From assembly GCA_030847615.1 (NCBI GenBank), contig JAUMIR010000002.1:285056028-285120027 (forward strand): 64,000 bases of DNA, written 5' to 3'. Within the stretch, counting starts at the first letter, position 1; every line of letters starts with the position of its first letter. The notes beneath the pieces were generated by a model that searched no databases, had not been told where the DNA came from, and was given only the letters and a program-made list of their open reading frames with translations. Origin of the DNA: Gambelia wislizenii (taxonomy: Eukaryota > Chordata > Lepidosauria > Squamata > Crotaphytidae). The translations under genes and the position numbers were made by a program. Positions 21,850 through 31,914 of this stretch are shown here, piece by piece.

Positions 21850-22108
21850 TGCTGTACGAAGACTTATGGGACTGTGTTGGAGGGGCTCCGTTTCTCCTAC
21901 TCCCACTCCATCATTATCTATGCAAGCTGCCTATTTTTGAAATCCTATTTTAAAAACCCCAACCTTCCCCATCCATCCAATCTCTGAAACTCAGTTCCCA
22001 ATTTGCATTACTCAGATGATTAGTAATACCTTGCAGAATTATCATTGCTGTAAGAGAGCTGCATTCATGTAGGTGAAATATTATATGTTCTGTATAAATA
22101 TGTTAAAT

Positions 22109-22244
22109 CAGTGATTCCCAAACTTTGGTCCTCCAGGTGTTTTGGACATTATCCTCCAGAAGCTCTAGCTGCCTTGGCCAACAGTCAGGAATTCTGGTCA
22201 ATGAAGTCCAAAACATCTGGAAGATCAAAGTTTAGGAACCACTG
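22109..22244. mobile_element. hAT-type MITE with 8-bp target duplication
   Basis: The ends are CAGTGATTCCCAAACTTTGG and CCAAACTTTG-like complement ending GGAACCACTG. Directly outside, TGTTAAAT occurs on both sides (22101-22108 and 22245-22252), an exact 8-bp duplication as made by hAT transposases. It is non-coding, 136 bp, and inserted into the J8-J7 spacer after the triplication. Confidence 0.9.
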
Positions 22245-22283
22245 TGTTAAATGAATTCTTCATGGGGCCAATGTTCTCAAATA

Positions 22284-22334
22284 TCCCCAAACAGTAAGCT
22301 ACGTTCCTTCTCCAATGTATAATGTATTACAGCT
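22284..22334 (-). pseudogene. TRBJ: TRBJ segment J7, dead relic
   Basis: The core reads YIGEGT, stop, LTV, recognisably a J that has lost the F of FGxG and gained TAG. The donor GTAAG has become GGATA. Against J6, about 40 bases covering the heptamer, spacer and nonamer are deleted ('ATTAC' joins directly to 'AGCTTT'). It has three independent defects, so it cannot rearrange or be used. Confidence 0.85.
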
Positions 22335-22623
22335 TTGGGACTGTCTTGGAAGGGTTTTGCTTCGCCTACCCCCACCTTACCCCACTTCTATCTGTACAAG
22401 TATTTCTGAACCTCATCTTCAGCCTGCAAAATTCCTCCACATCCAGCCAATCCCTCAAACTCAGCTCTCAGCATGCAATGTGGGAATGATATATAAAGCA
22501 GTCCTACTTTGCAGAATTTTTGTTGCTGTAAGATAACTGCTGCCATATATGTTAAGTGTTATACATTTTACATAAACAAGTTAAATAAAGGCTTTGTGGG
22601 GCCATAAATCCCATATATCTTAC

Positions 22624-22701
22624 CTAGTACAGTAAGCCGTGTTCCTTGTCCAAAATACAGCTTATCAGCATTACACAGCATGCTGCCCTTGTAAGTGAAC
22701 C
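22624..22701 (-). CDS. TRBJ: TRBJ segment J6 with 12-RSS
   Basis: Coding part 22624-22673 reads NADKLYFGQGTRLTVL, with donor GTAAG. The RSS is heptamer TGCTGTG (opposite strand CACAGCA, CAC kept), 12-base spacer 22681-22692, nonamer GGTTCACTT. It is the intact member of the J6-J8 triplication. Confidence 0.92.
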   Translation of the reverse strand, partial: GSLTRAACCVMLISCILDKEHGLLY

Positions 22702-22767
22702 TGATCTAGGAAAAGCTTTAGGGCTACACCAGAAAGGTTCTGATCTTTGCCCTTCAGCAATTATGCA

Positions 22768-22865
22768 AGTTCTTTCTTTCTTTCTTTCTCTTTCTTTTGA
22801 ACCTACACAAAGCTTTACCCTCACCTTCCATAGCTGCTCATTATCATCATCATCATCATCATCTA
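22768..22865. repeat. (TTTC)n and (ATC)n microsatellites
   Basis: Short TTTC array at about 22770-22795 and ATC array at 22840-22865, separated by unique sequence. An L2-like LINE tail ('CCAGGGTGGCTTACAGGCAA') follows to about 22990. Confidence 0.85.
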
Positions 22866-23547
22866 TTTATTTATGAAAACATCTCTATCCTGCCCTGTAT
22901 CAAAAGATTCCAGGGTGGCTTACAGGCAAAATCAATACTAACACATTAAAACAATAAAAAAGAATAAGGAACAATTTAAATAGACTAAAAACATCTTAAA
23001 CACATTAAGTTGAAACAGATTTAAAACATTAAAACAGTTTAAAAGCCCTGTGCCTAGCGTTTGAAATAAATCAATGAGGCATTAAAATTAAATCGCCACA
23101 CATACTCACACCACATGCTAGACAATTTATTGCGGGGGCGGGGGGGAGAAATCTTCTGGCACCTTAAATACAAACAAATTTTATGTGGCATAAACTTTTC
23201 TGAATGCAGTTCACTTCATCAGATGCTTCTCTGGAGCCCCGGCCATTGTTCTCCTGCCTTATCTGCAAAGAGCTCAAAGGGATTATGTATCAGGGTGTTT
23301 CCATTTGATCCTCATCACAACCCTGCAAGGTAGGCTGAGATAAAATAAGTGGCCATTCAAGTAAGCTTCATGATTCCAATCCTGGTTTCTCTAGCTCAGG
23401 GTCAGCACTTTCCCCTCTACACCATACAACCTCTCAGGTTCACTCAGTACCTATTTAATACGATAGTAGCAGGGCAGGGTGAGATTCTCCTGTTTTGGGG
23501 AAATTATTATTTGCATCCCACCCCTTTAGCCATCTCCTTCTGCTTAC

Positions 23548-23625
23548 CTAAAACAGACAGTCGAGTTCCTTGGCCAAAGCTCAACGGATAGTTGTAGCAC
23601 AGTGTGAAACGGTGTTACCAAAGGG
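23548..23625 (-). CDS. TRBJ: TRBJ segment J5 with 12-RSS
   Basis: Coding part 23548-23597 reads YNYPLSFGQGTRLSVL, with donor GTAAG. The heptamer is the consensus CACTGTG (23598-23604), the spacer 12 bases, the nonamer CCCTTTGGT (5 of 9). It looks functional. Confidence 0.92.
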
Positions 23626-24028
23626 AATATACATCTCCTCAAAGACTACGAGCAGCCTCTGAGAGAGCTAACATCACCTGTGGATATGACCAGAAGCCTT
23701 TCTCTTTCCTTTTCTTCTGGCTATCTGTTATTGGGAGAAGAATGCTAATGCTGGACTTGATGGACTTTGACTTGATTCAGGAAGGCAACACTTGCAGCTG
23801 AAATTCTGACTGGGTTAAAACTGCATCTCAGTATAATAGCATTTATTTGCTTTTTACACTGCTCTTTCCTTCTAGTGAGATTATCACACTACACTGTTAT
23901 AGCGCTATTATTCCACTTTAACTGCTCTGGCTCAAAATCATACTGTGAGTTTTGCGTCAGAAGTTAAACCCAATTCTCCCTCTCCAGATTCAAAACATTT
24001 AATCAGACTTGGTCCCAGATGTCCTGTG

Positions 24029-24168
24029 GCAGCTTTCTCCAACATGGCACCCTCCAGATGTCTTAGAATAGAATTCCCTTCAGCCCCAGTCAGCAGGGAC
24101 AATAATAAGGAATAATGGAGCTTGTGGTCCAAAACATCTGGTGGTTGCTAGGTTGGGGACACCTGTTC
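24029..24168. mobile_element. Palindromic MITE
   Basis: 'TCCAACATGGCACCCTCCAG' with 'ATGTCTTAGAATAGAATTCC' faces 'GGTCCAAAACATCTGG' and 'GGTTGGGGACACC'. Member of the 'ccagatgttgt' family seen at 9748-9882. Confidence 0.6.
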
Positions 24169-24760
24169 TAGGAAAGGCATTAGTAGGGACCCTTATGTAA
24201 CGCAATGTGTGAACTACGAGAAGATGAGAATGGTCAACTGCAGTTCCCATCCTCTCAGTGCCTGTTTTTCTAAATGTCACAGTCACAGAATTTGCTGCTC
24301 ATTAATTATATCAGTGATTGCATGGTTCACAGAGATGAGGAGAGCCATTTCATCCCATTCATCATCTAAAACCCATCCATTTACAATTACTGCTTTTGCG
24401 TGTATGCCGTTTTCTAAATTTCACATGGCCTTTTCCTCTCTCTTGCTCTCTCTTTGTCAGCCTTAGCAATGAAATTGGCAGTAGATTATTGGCGGCCACA
24501 TTTTGGCCTTCAGTATGGCTACACGAAGGAAGAACGGTTAAACAATTTTCGGTTTCAAAATGGCTTCTTTGACTCATTCTTGAGTCAAATTCTGGAATCA
24601 AGCTCTCTGCTTGTTAAAATGAAAAAGCTGCTCTCTATCAGCCATTTCACTGCTATGTAACCCACATCTGGCTTTGTTAATAAAAGAACATGGAGACAAA
24701 CGGGTGTCCAATTTAACCATTTTCTGAATGGAAGTTCACTAGAAAGGTATGTTTTCTTAC

Positions 24761-24839
24761 CTAAAACAGTCAGCTTGGTCCCTGTTCCAAAGTAGATTGG
24801 CCCAGTGTTTGCACAGCCAGTTGACTCATGAAATAAACC
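24761..24839 (-). CDS. TRBJ: TRBJ segment J4 with 12-RSS
   Basis: Coding part 24761-24811 reads NTGPIYFGTGTKLTVL, with donor GTAAG. The RSS is nonamer GGTTTATTT (7 of 9), exactly 12 bases, heptamer GGCTGTG (opposite strand CACAGCC, CAC kept). It looks functional. Confidence 0.93.
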
Positions 24840-25488
24840 TCCCTTGGGCTCCCCTCAAGGAAGCTCATGGCTCCCTTCTCTGCTGACTACAGTGAGAAAG
24901 CCACTCCATCAAAAATACCCCTCTCCTCTGCTACCTCATAACTTATCCAGGGGCTGATAAGACATGAAAAGGAACTGGGTTTGCTGTTGGAAGCAGAAGC
25001 ATTTGTTTCCTCCTGATCTGCCACACATGTTTAGCTACAATGTGCACTTCATTTCTAAAGCATCTGTTTCCTGCCAACATTTATCTCTCTTTGCTTTAAT
25101 TCCTTGAGGCTGCAAGCAAAGGAGGTGAGCTGAGGTTCTTTCACCTACATGCTCTCTAAGCATTCAATCTGCTACTGCATAAAGGTCATACGGCTGGTTG
25201 GTTCTTGACTGTAGCATCCAGTGATCTGTACAAAGTAACTTTACAGTTCTAACACTAGGGACAGATTTTTTTTTATAACATTTCATCTCATCTGAAACAC
25301 GTATCTTATCACATTACTGTACATGCTGTGTTTGCCAGTGGGGTCAAAAAAAAAAACATATTCAGGGCCAAACTTAAGGTGAAACAGCATCTCTGTGAAT
25401 TGAGGTCACCATTGAGCCTGGATGAGACCCTCAGCAGCTGATGGTCACTCTACTGTAAATATAGTGTGATGCATCTTCTGAAATATAC

Positions 25489-25713
25489 TGAGGCCAAATC
25501 CACACTACACAAATAATCTAGTTTGAAACTAGATTATTTGCCATGGCTCCTTCCTAGGGAATCCTGGGATTTGTAGTTCTACAAAGGTCTTTAGCCTTCT
25601 CTGCCAAAGAGTGCTGGTGCCCCACCAAACTACAAATCCCAGGATTCCATAGGAAGGAGACATGGCAAATAATCCAGTTTCAAATTGAATTATTTTTGTA
25701 GTGCGGCTTTGGC
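25489..25713. mobile_element. Palindromic MITE (AATCCTGGGATTTGTAGTT family)
   Basis: A 225-bp inverted repeat: 'AAATAATCTAGTTTGAAACT', 'GGAATCCTGGGATTTGTAGT' on the left; 'ACTACAAATCCCAGGATTCC', 'GGCAAATAATCCAGTTTCAA' on the right. The interior is non-coding. Relatives lie at 15395, 36019 and 60985. Confidence 0.85.
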
Positions 25714-25847
25714 CTGACCCTACAAAAAGCTTATGCTACAACCCTCTTTCTCTCAGTTAGTTTCAAAGATGCTATAGGATTCCTTTGTATCTTTTTTATA
25801 CTGATGCAGACTCACACAGCTACCTCTTGGAATACTACAATAAATGT

Positions 25848-26245
25848 GGTAAAAATCAAAGGCATAGTTGTGTTAGTCTGGATCAGTGTGGAAAGGGATC
25901 TTGTAGCACCTTTGACACTAATTGAGAGAAAGACGTTGGTAGCATAAGCTTTTGTCGACTAAAGGTTCATCTACATGGACCAGGATTCACTGGTCCCCCG
26001 CCCAGGGGCAAAACGGGGCAAATGCCCTGTGTCATCAGGACTGCAGGGCTCCAAGATGGTGGCATGACAGGGTAAATTACCCGTGTAGACAAGTCTTTTG
26101 TCTACTTCATCTGATGAAGTACACTCAGTCTATGAAAGCTTATACTACCATCTTCTTTCTCTTAGTCTCAAAGGTGCTACAATATGCCTTTGTGTACAAT
26201 AAAAGTGTTAGTCTTTAAGGTGCCACATGACTCTTGGTTCTTTTG
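25848..26245. repeat. Interspersed repeat ('gttagtctgg...cttcatctgatgaag')
   Basis: Blocks 'TTGTGTTAGTCTGGATCAGT', 'TTGTAGCACC', 'GCATAAGCTTTTGTCGACTA', 'TACTTCATCTGATGAAGT' and 'TTTAAGGTGCCACATGACTC' form inverted partners. Partial relatives are at 23125-23230 and 28170-28300. This is a dispersed non-autonomous element of unknown class. Confidence 0.6.
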
Positions 26246-26249
26246 GCTA

Positions 26250-27098
26250 CAACAAATTGAAACAGCTATCCTTTTGGACACTGTATTTAAAGGAAAAAGG
26301 AGGTAGGGTGAGATCTGAAGTGCAGTATGGGAAGTGAAGGCCAAACCATCCCTTTACCCACATCAGCCCCCATCACTTCTGTCCAGCCCCCCCGCCCCAT
26401 GGTGCTTTTATCACTCTTGCCTCTTATTCTGCTTGGAGAAAAACCTGCCAGAGGTGGGTGGTTTCATGTGGAGTGGAAAAATAGGAGAGGAAGACAGCTC
26501 CTGCCATCCTAATGTGCCCAAATCCCACTGTTATAAAAAGTCATTAAATTTTGGGTTTGGTTTGGTTGTGTCCCCATCATGCCTAGGCTTTAGGAATCAA
26601 ATGCTCAGGACCCAAACCAGGTATGTAATGTGCACATGTGTCAAGAGGATACAGAACAGAGATGTTCCTATGAATTCTCTGCTAGTCAGCTAGGCCCAAA
26701 GTAGTTCATTTAACTTGCTACTAGCAAGTTAAAATTTCCCCCTCAAGAAAAGCATCTGTGGAGTTTTGAGGACATCAGCAGCTTTTGACTAGCTGAATTG
26801 TTTTGGTTGGGGGAAGCATTCCTCAACACCTGTCAGTTGTCCCTTGATTTCATCTAAAGCAAAATCCCAAGTGAATGTGGTGGTTTTTTCTTAGGCAAAA
26901 CATACAATGGAGCCCAAATAAGTTTTGATAAGGCTAATCCATATTTGTGCAGGGAAGGCTGGTGGTGATTTGCACAGCCCAATTTCATATTTGCCAGCAG
27001 TTCAACCTACATTCTAGATCCTCTAGCTTTGCCAGATCTCCATCAAAATTAACCAATTGCAATACTGTCTGGAACAATAAACCACAGATTTCTCTTAC
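26250..27098. other. J-cluster spacer; no gene recognised
   Basis: The frames here (for example 26334-26693 +) have no family motif. I saw no further J segment, nor anything else to name. Confidence 0.5.
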
Positions 27099-27176
27099 CA
27101 AGTACTGTGAGACGGGTACCCTTTCCGAAGTGAACTTCAGAGTAGGAACACAGTGACAGAACAGTCAACTAAAAAT
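27099..27176 (-). CDS. TRBJ: TRBJ segment J3 with 12-RSS
   Basis: Coding part 27099-27148 reads SYSEVHFGKGTRLTVL, with donor GTAAG. Consensus heptamer CACTGTG (27149-27155), 12-base spacer, nonamer ATTTTTAGT (6 of 9). It looks functional. Confidence 0.93.
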
Positions 27177-27765
27177 AACAGTGTTTTCTCAAGTCAGTGC
27201 TGCCCCTCCTGCTTCCTGACTCCCCCCCACCGTGTCCCTACATTAAAATCAGCAACTGGCAGCCGGTGGGCCAAAGGCAGCTAGCTCCCCTTGAGAATCC
27301 TGCCTGCCCCCACAGTTAACAACCAATATGTGAAATTGGTATGGGAAAGAAACACTCACTGAGGACTAGCTGGCAATCTCTCTGAGGAATGAAGGACTGG
27401 AGATTTGGCACAAATGCATTCTGACCTCATAGGATGAAATGACAGATTCTCTGTCTACATTTGTTCATTGTCCAGGATTATCAATGTTTGGTTCTGACAC
27501 TAAATTATGATGCCCCCCTCCTATTTATTCTCAGACTCGATCTCAAAATACTATAAATAAAACCCTCTCTGTTTTATACATTTGAGAAGGCAGTGTAGTT
27601 TTAACTTCTTACTAAAGGAGGTATGCTTGTAGCCTTTGGGCACAGGCCACGTGAGTATTCTTCCATTCTCTTCCACAGATCCCATTCATTTCAATATAGA
27701 AAAATGTTAATATAGTAAAATGTGCCCCGTACAAGCAAAAACAAAATGATCTTAGGGAAACTTAC

Positions 27766-27842
27766 CTAGCACTGTCACCCTGGTTCCTTGGCCGAAGTAC
27801 AGCTGGGTGTTTGACACAGTGTCAAATAGAGTTACAATAATA
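27766..27842 (-). CDS. TRBJ: TRBJ segment J2 with 12-RSS
   Basis: Coding part 27766-27814 reads SNTQLYFGQGTRVTVL, very like mammalian J-beta segments, with donor GTAAG. Consensus heptamer CACTGTG (27815-27821), 12-base spacer, nonamer TATTATTGT (6 of 9). It looks functional. Confidence 0.94.
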
Positions 27843-29000
27843 AATTTCCTGAGGCAGTTATCTGGTTAAGTTGAAGTGATTTAGGAGCTCACGGGTGAGT
27901 TATCTCGTTCCAAACAAGAAAAATATATACATCAACAAAGTTCTCAGAAAATAACGGGCTTTCTTATCTTCCGGTGCAGAAAAATATGGAGTGAATCAGA
28001 GATGCCTGTCACTTCAGTGGCTACCTCCAGATAATTTTTCTCTGTCCCTAACTCCAGAACCTCATTACTTAAAACTCTTGATCTCATGTAATTTCAGCTG
28101 GACTCCTCTCTGTTTTTCCAAGATAACTGTAGTAAAAGGGGGGAAGACATCTCACAAACTTATCAGACACATTCCAGAGGGTCAGCTCTGCTAGTCCAAG
28201 GTAGCTAAAATAGATAAGATTCTTGTGACACTCTAAGGATGAGCAGATTTATTGTGGCATAAAGCTTTGTGGATTAAAGCCCCACTTCATCAGAGGAATG
28301 AAGGATTATTTTTCACTTGAGAGACAGTACTAAGAAAGTGGGGGCAAAACAGATAGTGACATGTATGGAAGGTAGCAGGCAGACAGCCTGCTGTGTTGTC
28401 TGTTTCATGCCCCTTTACCCCTGACAGCCTGGGCCAAATCAGGTCTGGCTGTCCCAGGTGAAGCAGCCAATGGCACCTACCCACCAATGTTAAGGTACAT
28501 GATACATAAAACAATTCACATTATTTTGGCACAAGAAGCAGCAAATCCCACAAGCACTTTATCTTCTTTCTGGCAACAACCACAACAAAAACAATAACAT
28601 TCAAAAACTAACCATTTGCTCTTTGTCTTGACACAAAATCTGCTAGCCTAGACAGTCACCTCTCTCTGCTTAATGATAGGGTTGATTTTAGGCCTCGTTC
28701 TTTACAAACCTCTATATACATATATACCTTCAATGCACATCATACATCTAATCAAGTGCAAGCTCAACCCTCAACTAAACCACAGGACTCAGTTGTTTCC
28801 ACATACCTGTTTGTTCATTTTATTTTACAAATCCCTTTCACAAAAATTGTTTTACATCTTAGGCTTCTCTTCTTATCTAATACTATCTTTGAAATGAACA
28901 GACAGAGGAAATTACTTCAAATGATTTTTTATGCAAAGAATATATGGGACTGGAAAATAGAATTATATATGCCCAGGAGTGAGGGCATTTATGTAACTTT
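27843..29000. other. J2-J1 spacer; no gene recognised
   Basis: It holds a partial dispersed repeat at 28170-28300 ('TAAAGCCCCACTTCATCAGA') related to 25848-26245. Otherwise AT-rich, with no exon seen. Confidence 0.5.
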
Positions 29001-29194
29001 AGACTTTTTCGGACGGCAGTATGTAACACGGTTACATGATTAGGAAATGGCCAAATATGGCGCTGCAGCCTCCCAGCTCTTCCGGAACAGAATCGGCAGG
29101 GGGACGGCATCATCCGAAATGGCCCCCTGCCACGCAGCAGGCTCACAAGAGGGACGAGCCTTCTTGCGTTACAAATCGCCATCCGAAAAAGTCC
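29001..29194. mobile_element. Foldback-type DNA element, short copy
   Basis: The ends AGACTTTTTCGGACGGC and GCCATCCGAAAAAGTCC are inverted. The GC-rich interior has 'CGGAACAGAATCGGCAGGGG'. The termini match the elements at 31956 and 47731. The interior is no longer a full palindrome, so this looks like an internally deleted copy. Flanks TTT and TTC. Confidence 0.75.
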
Positions 29195-29814
29195 TTCAAG
29201 GCACTGGAGAACTAAGTGGAGTAATCTAGCAATGCAGTAATGATTTAGGAATAGGAAGTTTGTTTACACTTAAAAGATACAGGCATGAGTTATAAATTTA
29301 CTTTGGTCTTGTATATATTTAATTACCATGGTTTCCTCCAAAGAATTCAGGCTATTGAGGTTTTTGTTGAAAGTATGGAGGTTCACTGTTCCCAGCAAAA
29401 CTACAGTTTCCAGGGTACATAGATGAGTGGAAAGGGAGCTGCCGGACTTACCCCCCCCCCTTCCGGTGGCTTTTTTGTGGATCCCAGCAAGTCCCTGTCT
29501 TCACCCCTCCCATGTGGTAGGGAAGGCCATGACTCTTCGTCTCCTTTCCAGATAGCTTTGCAGGCCGGGAAGGGGTCGAAGTGTTAGCCAATGAGGGCAA
29601 GCCAGCCTTGCCCTGAACTGCAGCTATCATCAATAAAGTTGTGGCCTTTTATTGCCAATATATATATTCTTATTTTAATCAATATATTTTGTCAAATATA
29701 TATTGTATCTGTCTTTATTTGGGAGGAGGGTGAGGGGGGGACATATCCTGCCTGGACACGCAATGCCTCACAGCCTATTTAAATGATATCAAGTAATTGT
29801 TGAGAATTACTTAC

Positions 29815-29892
29815 CTAGGACTGTGAGCCAAGTTCCTTCTCCAAAATGCAAGATACTGTTGAAACACAGTGATACCAGGCTTGGTAACATCA
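29815..29892 (-). CDS. TRBJ: TRBJ segment J1 (nearest D)
   Basis: Coding part 29815-29864 reads FNSILHFGEGTWLTVL, with donor GTAAG. Trp replaces the usual Arg or Lys after FGxGT. The heptamer is the consensus CACTGTG (29865-29871), but the sequence at 12-base spacing (29884-29892) matches the nonamer at only about 4 of 9. Open and spliceable; recombination efficiency is doubtful. Confidence 0.87.
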
Positions 29893-30655
29893 GTTACAGC
29901 TTCTTCCACCAAATGTTCAGAGAGCACAGTGTCTCTCCAGAACACAGTTCCATCAGAAGGAGATTCCTAGAGTAGGCATGATTCCTTTGAGGGGTAACAA
30001 AATTAATTACGTAGATTCAAGTGTCTGCTAATTACAGAATGCCTATATAAAAACTTACCCTGTGGTGATAATTCTCCCATTCCATTCTAAGCAAGCAATG
30101 TATTGGAAGTGCTGATGGTTGTAATTCTTCTCTGGTTATATCCATAAGAGAATACAAGCTTAGTGAATGCTATCCTATCATGAGCAATCCAGTCAAAAGA
30201 AGGTCCATCCAATGAACCTGGAACTGGCCTTCTGTACCAATGGCCACCAACTGAATGACACACAACTAGGTTTCATACCAACAATGTTTTTAGGAATGGG
30301 CAGGGGTGGTCATACTGGTAATGCCACTGCCATTTTCTGTTGGTAAAGTTTCATTTGTTTTAAAGAGTGGAGAGGTAGAAAAATGGAGAGTAATAGAAGG
30401 ACAAAAGAAGAAGAAAGGAAGAGAAAGAAAGAGAATTCAGGAGACATCTAAAATCTTTTCTGTCTCTTTGAAAGTCCTAGGGCTTCGATATGAGGGCTAT
30501 AAATTGTAGATATAAAAACAAATGGATACAATGTTCAATCAAAGATTAAAAGTGTGTCTTCCAGTGGAAATAATGGAGGTTTCTAGGTCTGAATAGGCTG
30601 TAGAGTTCATCTGTTGCAAAAGCTTGGCAAGATCCTATTAAGTTAATTAAGAGAG
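29893..30655. other. D-J spacer; no gene recognised
   Basis: AT-rich, with a purine-rich patch at about 30360-30450. No J, D or exon was seen besides those listed. The region just 3' of D would be removed by D-J joining to most J segments. Confidence 0.5.
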
Positions 30656-30735
30656 GGTTTTTGTAAAGGCCTTTCAGAGAAATGTATCATTGTGCCCCCC
30701 CTGTCCCCACAATGATTTAGTCTCATACAGAAATG
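30656..30735 (-). CDS. TRBD: TRBD segment with 12-RSS and 23-RSS
   Basis: The coding core (30695-30707) reads GGGACAGGGGGGG on the minus strand, nearly the same as mammalian TRBD1. On its 3' side: heptamer CACAATG (30688-30694), exactly 23 bases, nonamer ACAAAAACC (30656-30664; perfect consensus). On its 5' side: heptamer CATTGTG (30708-30714), exactly 12 bases, nonamer CATTTCTGT (30727-30735). The order 12-RSS, D, 23-RSS is that of mammalian TRBD and fits V (23) to D to J (12) joining. All three forward frames encode Gly-rich residues (GTGG, GQGG, DRG). It is the only D in the window. Confidence 0.95.
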
Positions 30736-31914
30736 AGTCTCCTCCCTGAACAACCCCACTTGTCCCAACAGCTGAACAAAGGTTTCAACCAAGCCAAGGA
30801 ACAGTGGGAGAGCTGGAAGGAGCCATCAAAGGCAAGGAAGCAGGTGCAGAGGCTCCTCCTCAGTGGCTTCTCTATTGAGGAAGCCACAGCAACTTACATT
30901 TCCTCTCCTCCTCCTCCTCTTGCATACTACTGGCTCAAACTAGTACCTCTAGCTTAAAAAGGACTTCTAAGGGTAAGAAAAGAAGAGACTCCTTCTTGCC
31001 TTCCTGTTCAGAAAAGAAGACCAATTAATTAGCTAAAGTGACATTTCAGAGTACATGAGGAAGAATAAAAATTTTACCCACCCACCCCTAAAAAAGCAAT
31101 GAGATAATGCAGTCTAGTGGTTAAGAATGCAAGTGATAATGTGGAAAATCCCCAGTTCAAACTTAGCAGATCTCCAAGAGTTTAATAATAGAAATAAAAT
31201 GAAACAAAAACAGACACCACTACCATGCTACACAAAAGGGTGACTGTAAGGATTACAGTGAAAATATATTTTGAATACTCAAAAGTGCAGTATGACTGCT
31301 AATCATTAAACAGCTAGCAGTGCATATATATCTGGAAGGAAAATATTTCTTCCTCCATGTATGTTTCTTTGGTATCACTTCTGATTGTCTTTCCAGGTGA
31401 TTAGAAGTTCCAGCTAGTGTCTCTCAAGAAATCTATTTTATTTGAGGTGAAATCACATTTCCTGACATCAAACCAATCAGCTTATATGGATCATGAAGGG
31501 AGGAGCTACAGCTGTGGCTAAGTTCCTTCCTGACTCATTGCACTGCTCATAAGCCCACTTACACAAGCAGTTATTTTCATCTAGAATTACCCATGAATTG
31601 ACTGTGCGTTTGAGTGGTGGTCCATGGATTGGTGCTAGTCTTTGAGCCTTTGGTTGCTGGTCCATAGAGAGTTTCTAGGAAAGAAATAGTTGTTACCAAT
31701 GGGTGCAAATATGATACAGGTCCCTGGCACATTAGGGGGAACAAATCGCTAGTCCCCCACATCAGAGAGGATGAGAAGCACTGTTCTAAGTCTTACTGTA
31801 AAATCACAAGGCCTCGGAAGATCATTATTGAGGCCACCAAAGAGGTGTGTGAGAAAGAAAGATTGAGCAAGAGAAATAGAGAAACAGGCAGGGCAGTCTT
31901 GTTTGTTTAAGGCA
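30736..31914. other. V-D spacer; no gene recognised
   Basis: It contains the TRBD germline upstream region, where a D promoter would be expected; I can name no specific element. The frame at 30733-30957 (+) begins inside the D RSS and is not a known protein. Confidence 0.5.

Larger units (their letters stand above)
21770..22860 (-). repeat. Tandem triplication carrying J8, J7 and J6
   Basis: Three diverged units share order and text: J; then 'TTAGGGCTA'/'GGGACTGT'-like spacer; a pyrimidine-rich stretch; 'TTGCAGAAT' and 'TTGCTGTAAGA'; then 'GGGGCCA' before the next J. Units start at about 21770, 22284 and 22624. The third is overwritten by TTTC and ATC microsatellites (22768-22865). An hAT MITE interrupts the first spacer. 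Confidence 0.75.

Noticed and set aside
29047..29229. Short open frame in GC-rich DNA
   Set aside because: It lies within the foldback-type element at 29001-29194 and has no recognisable motif.
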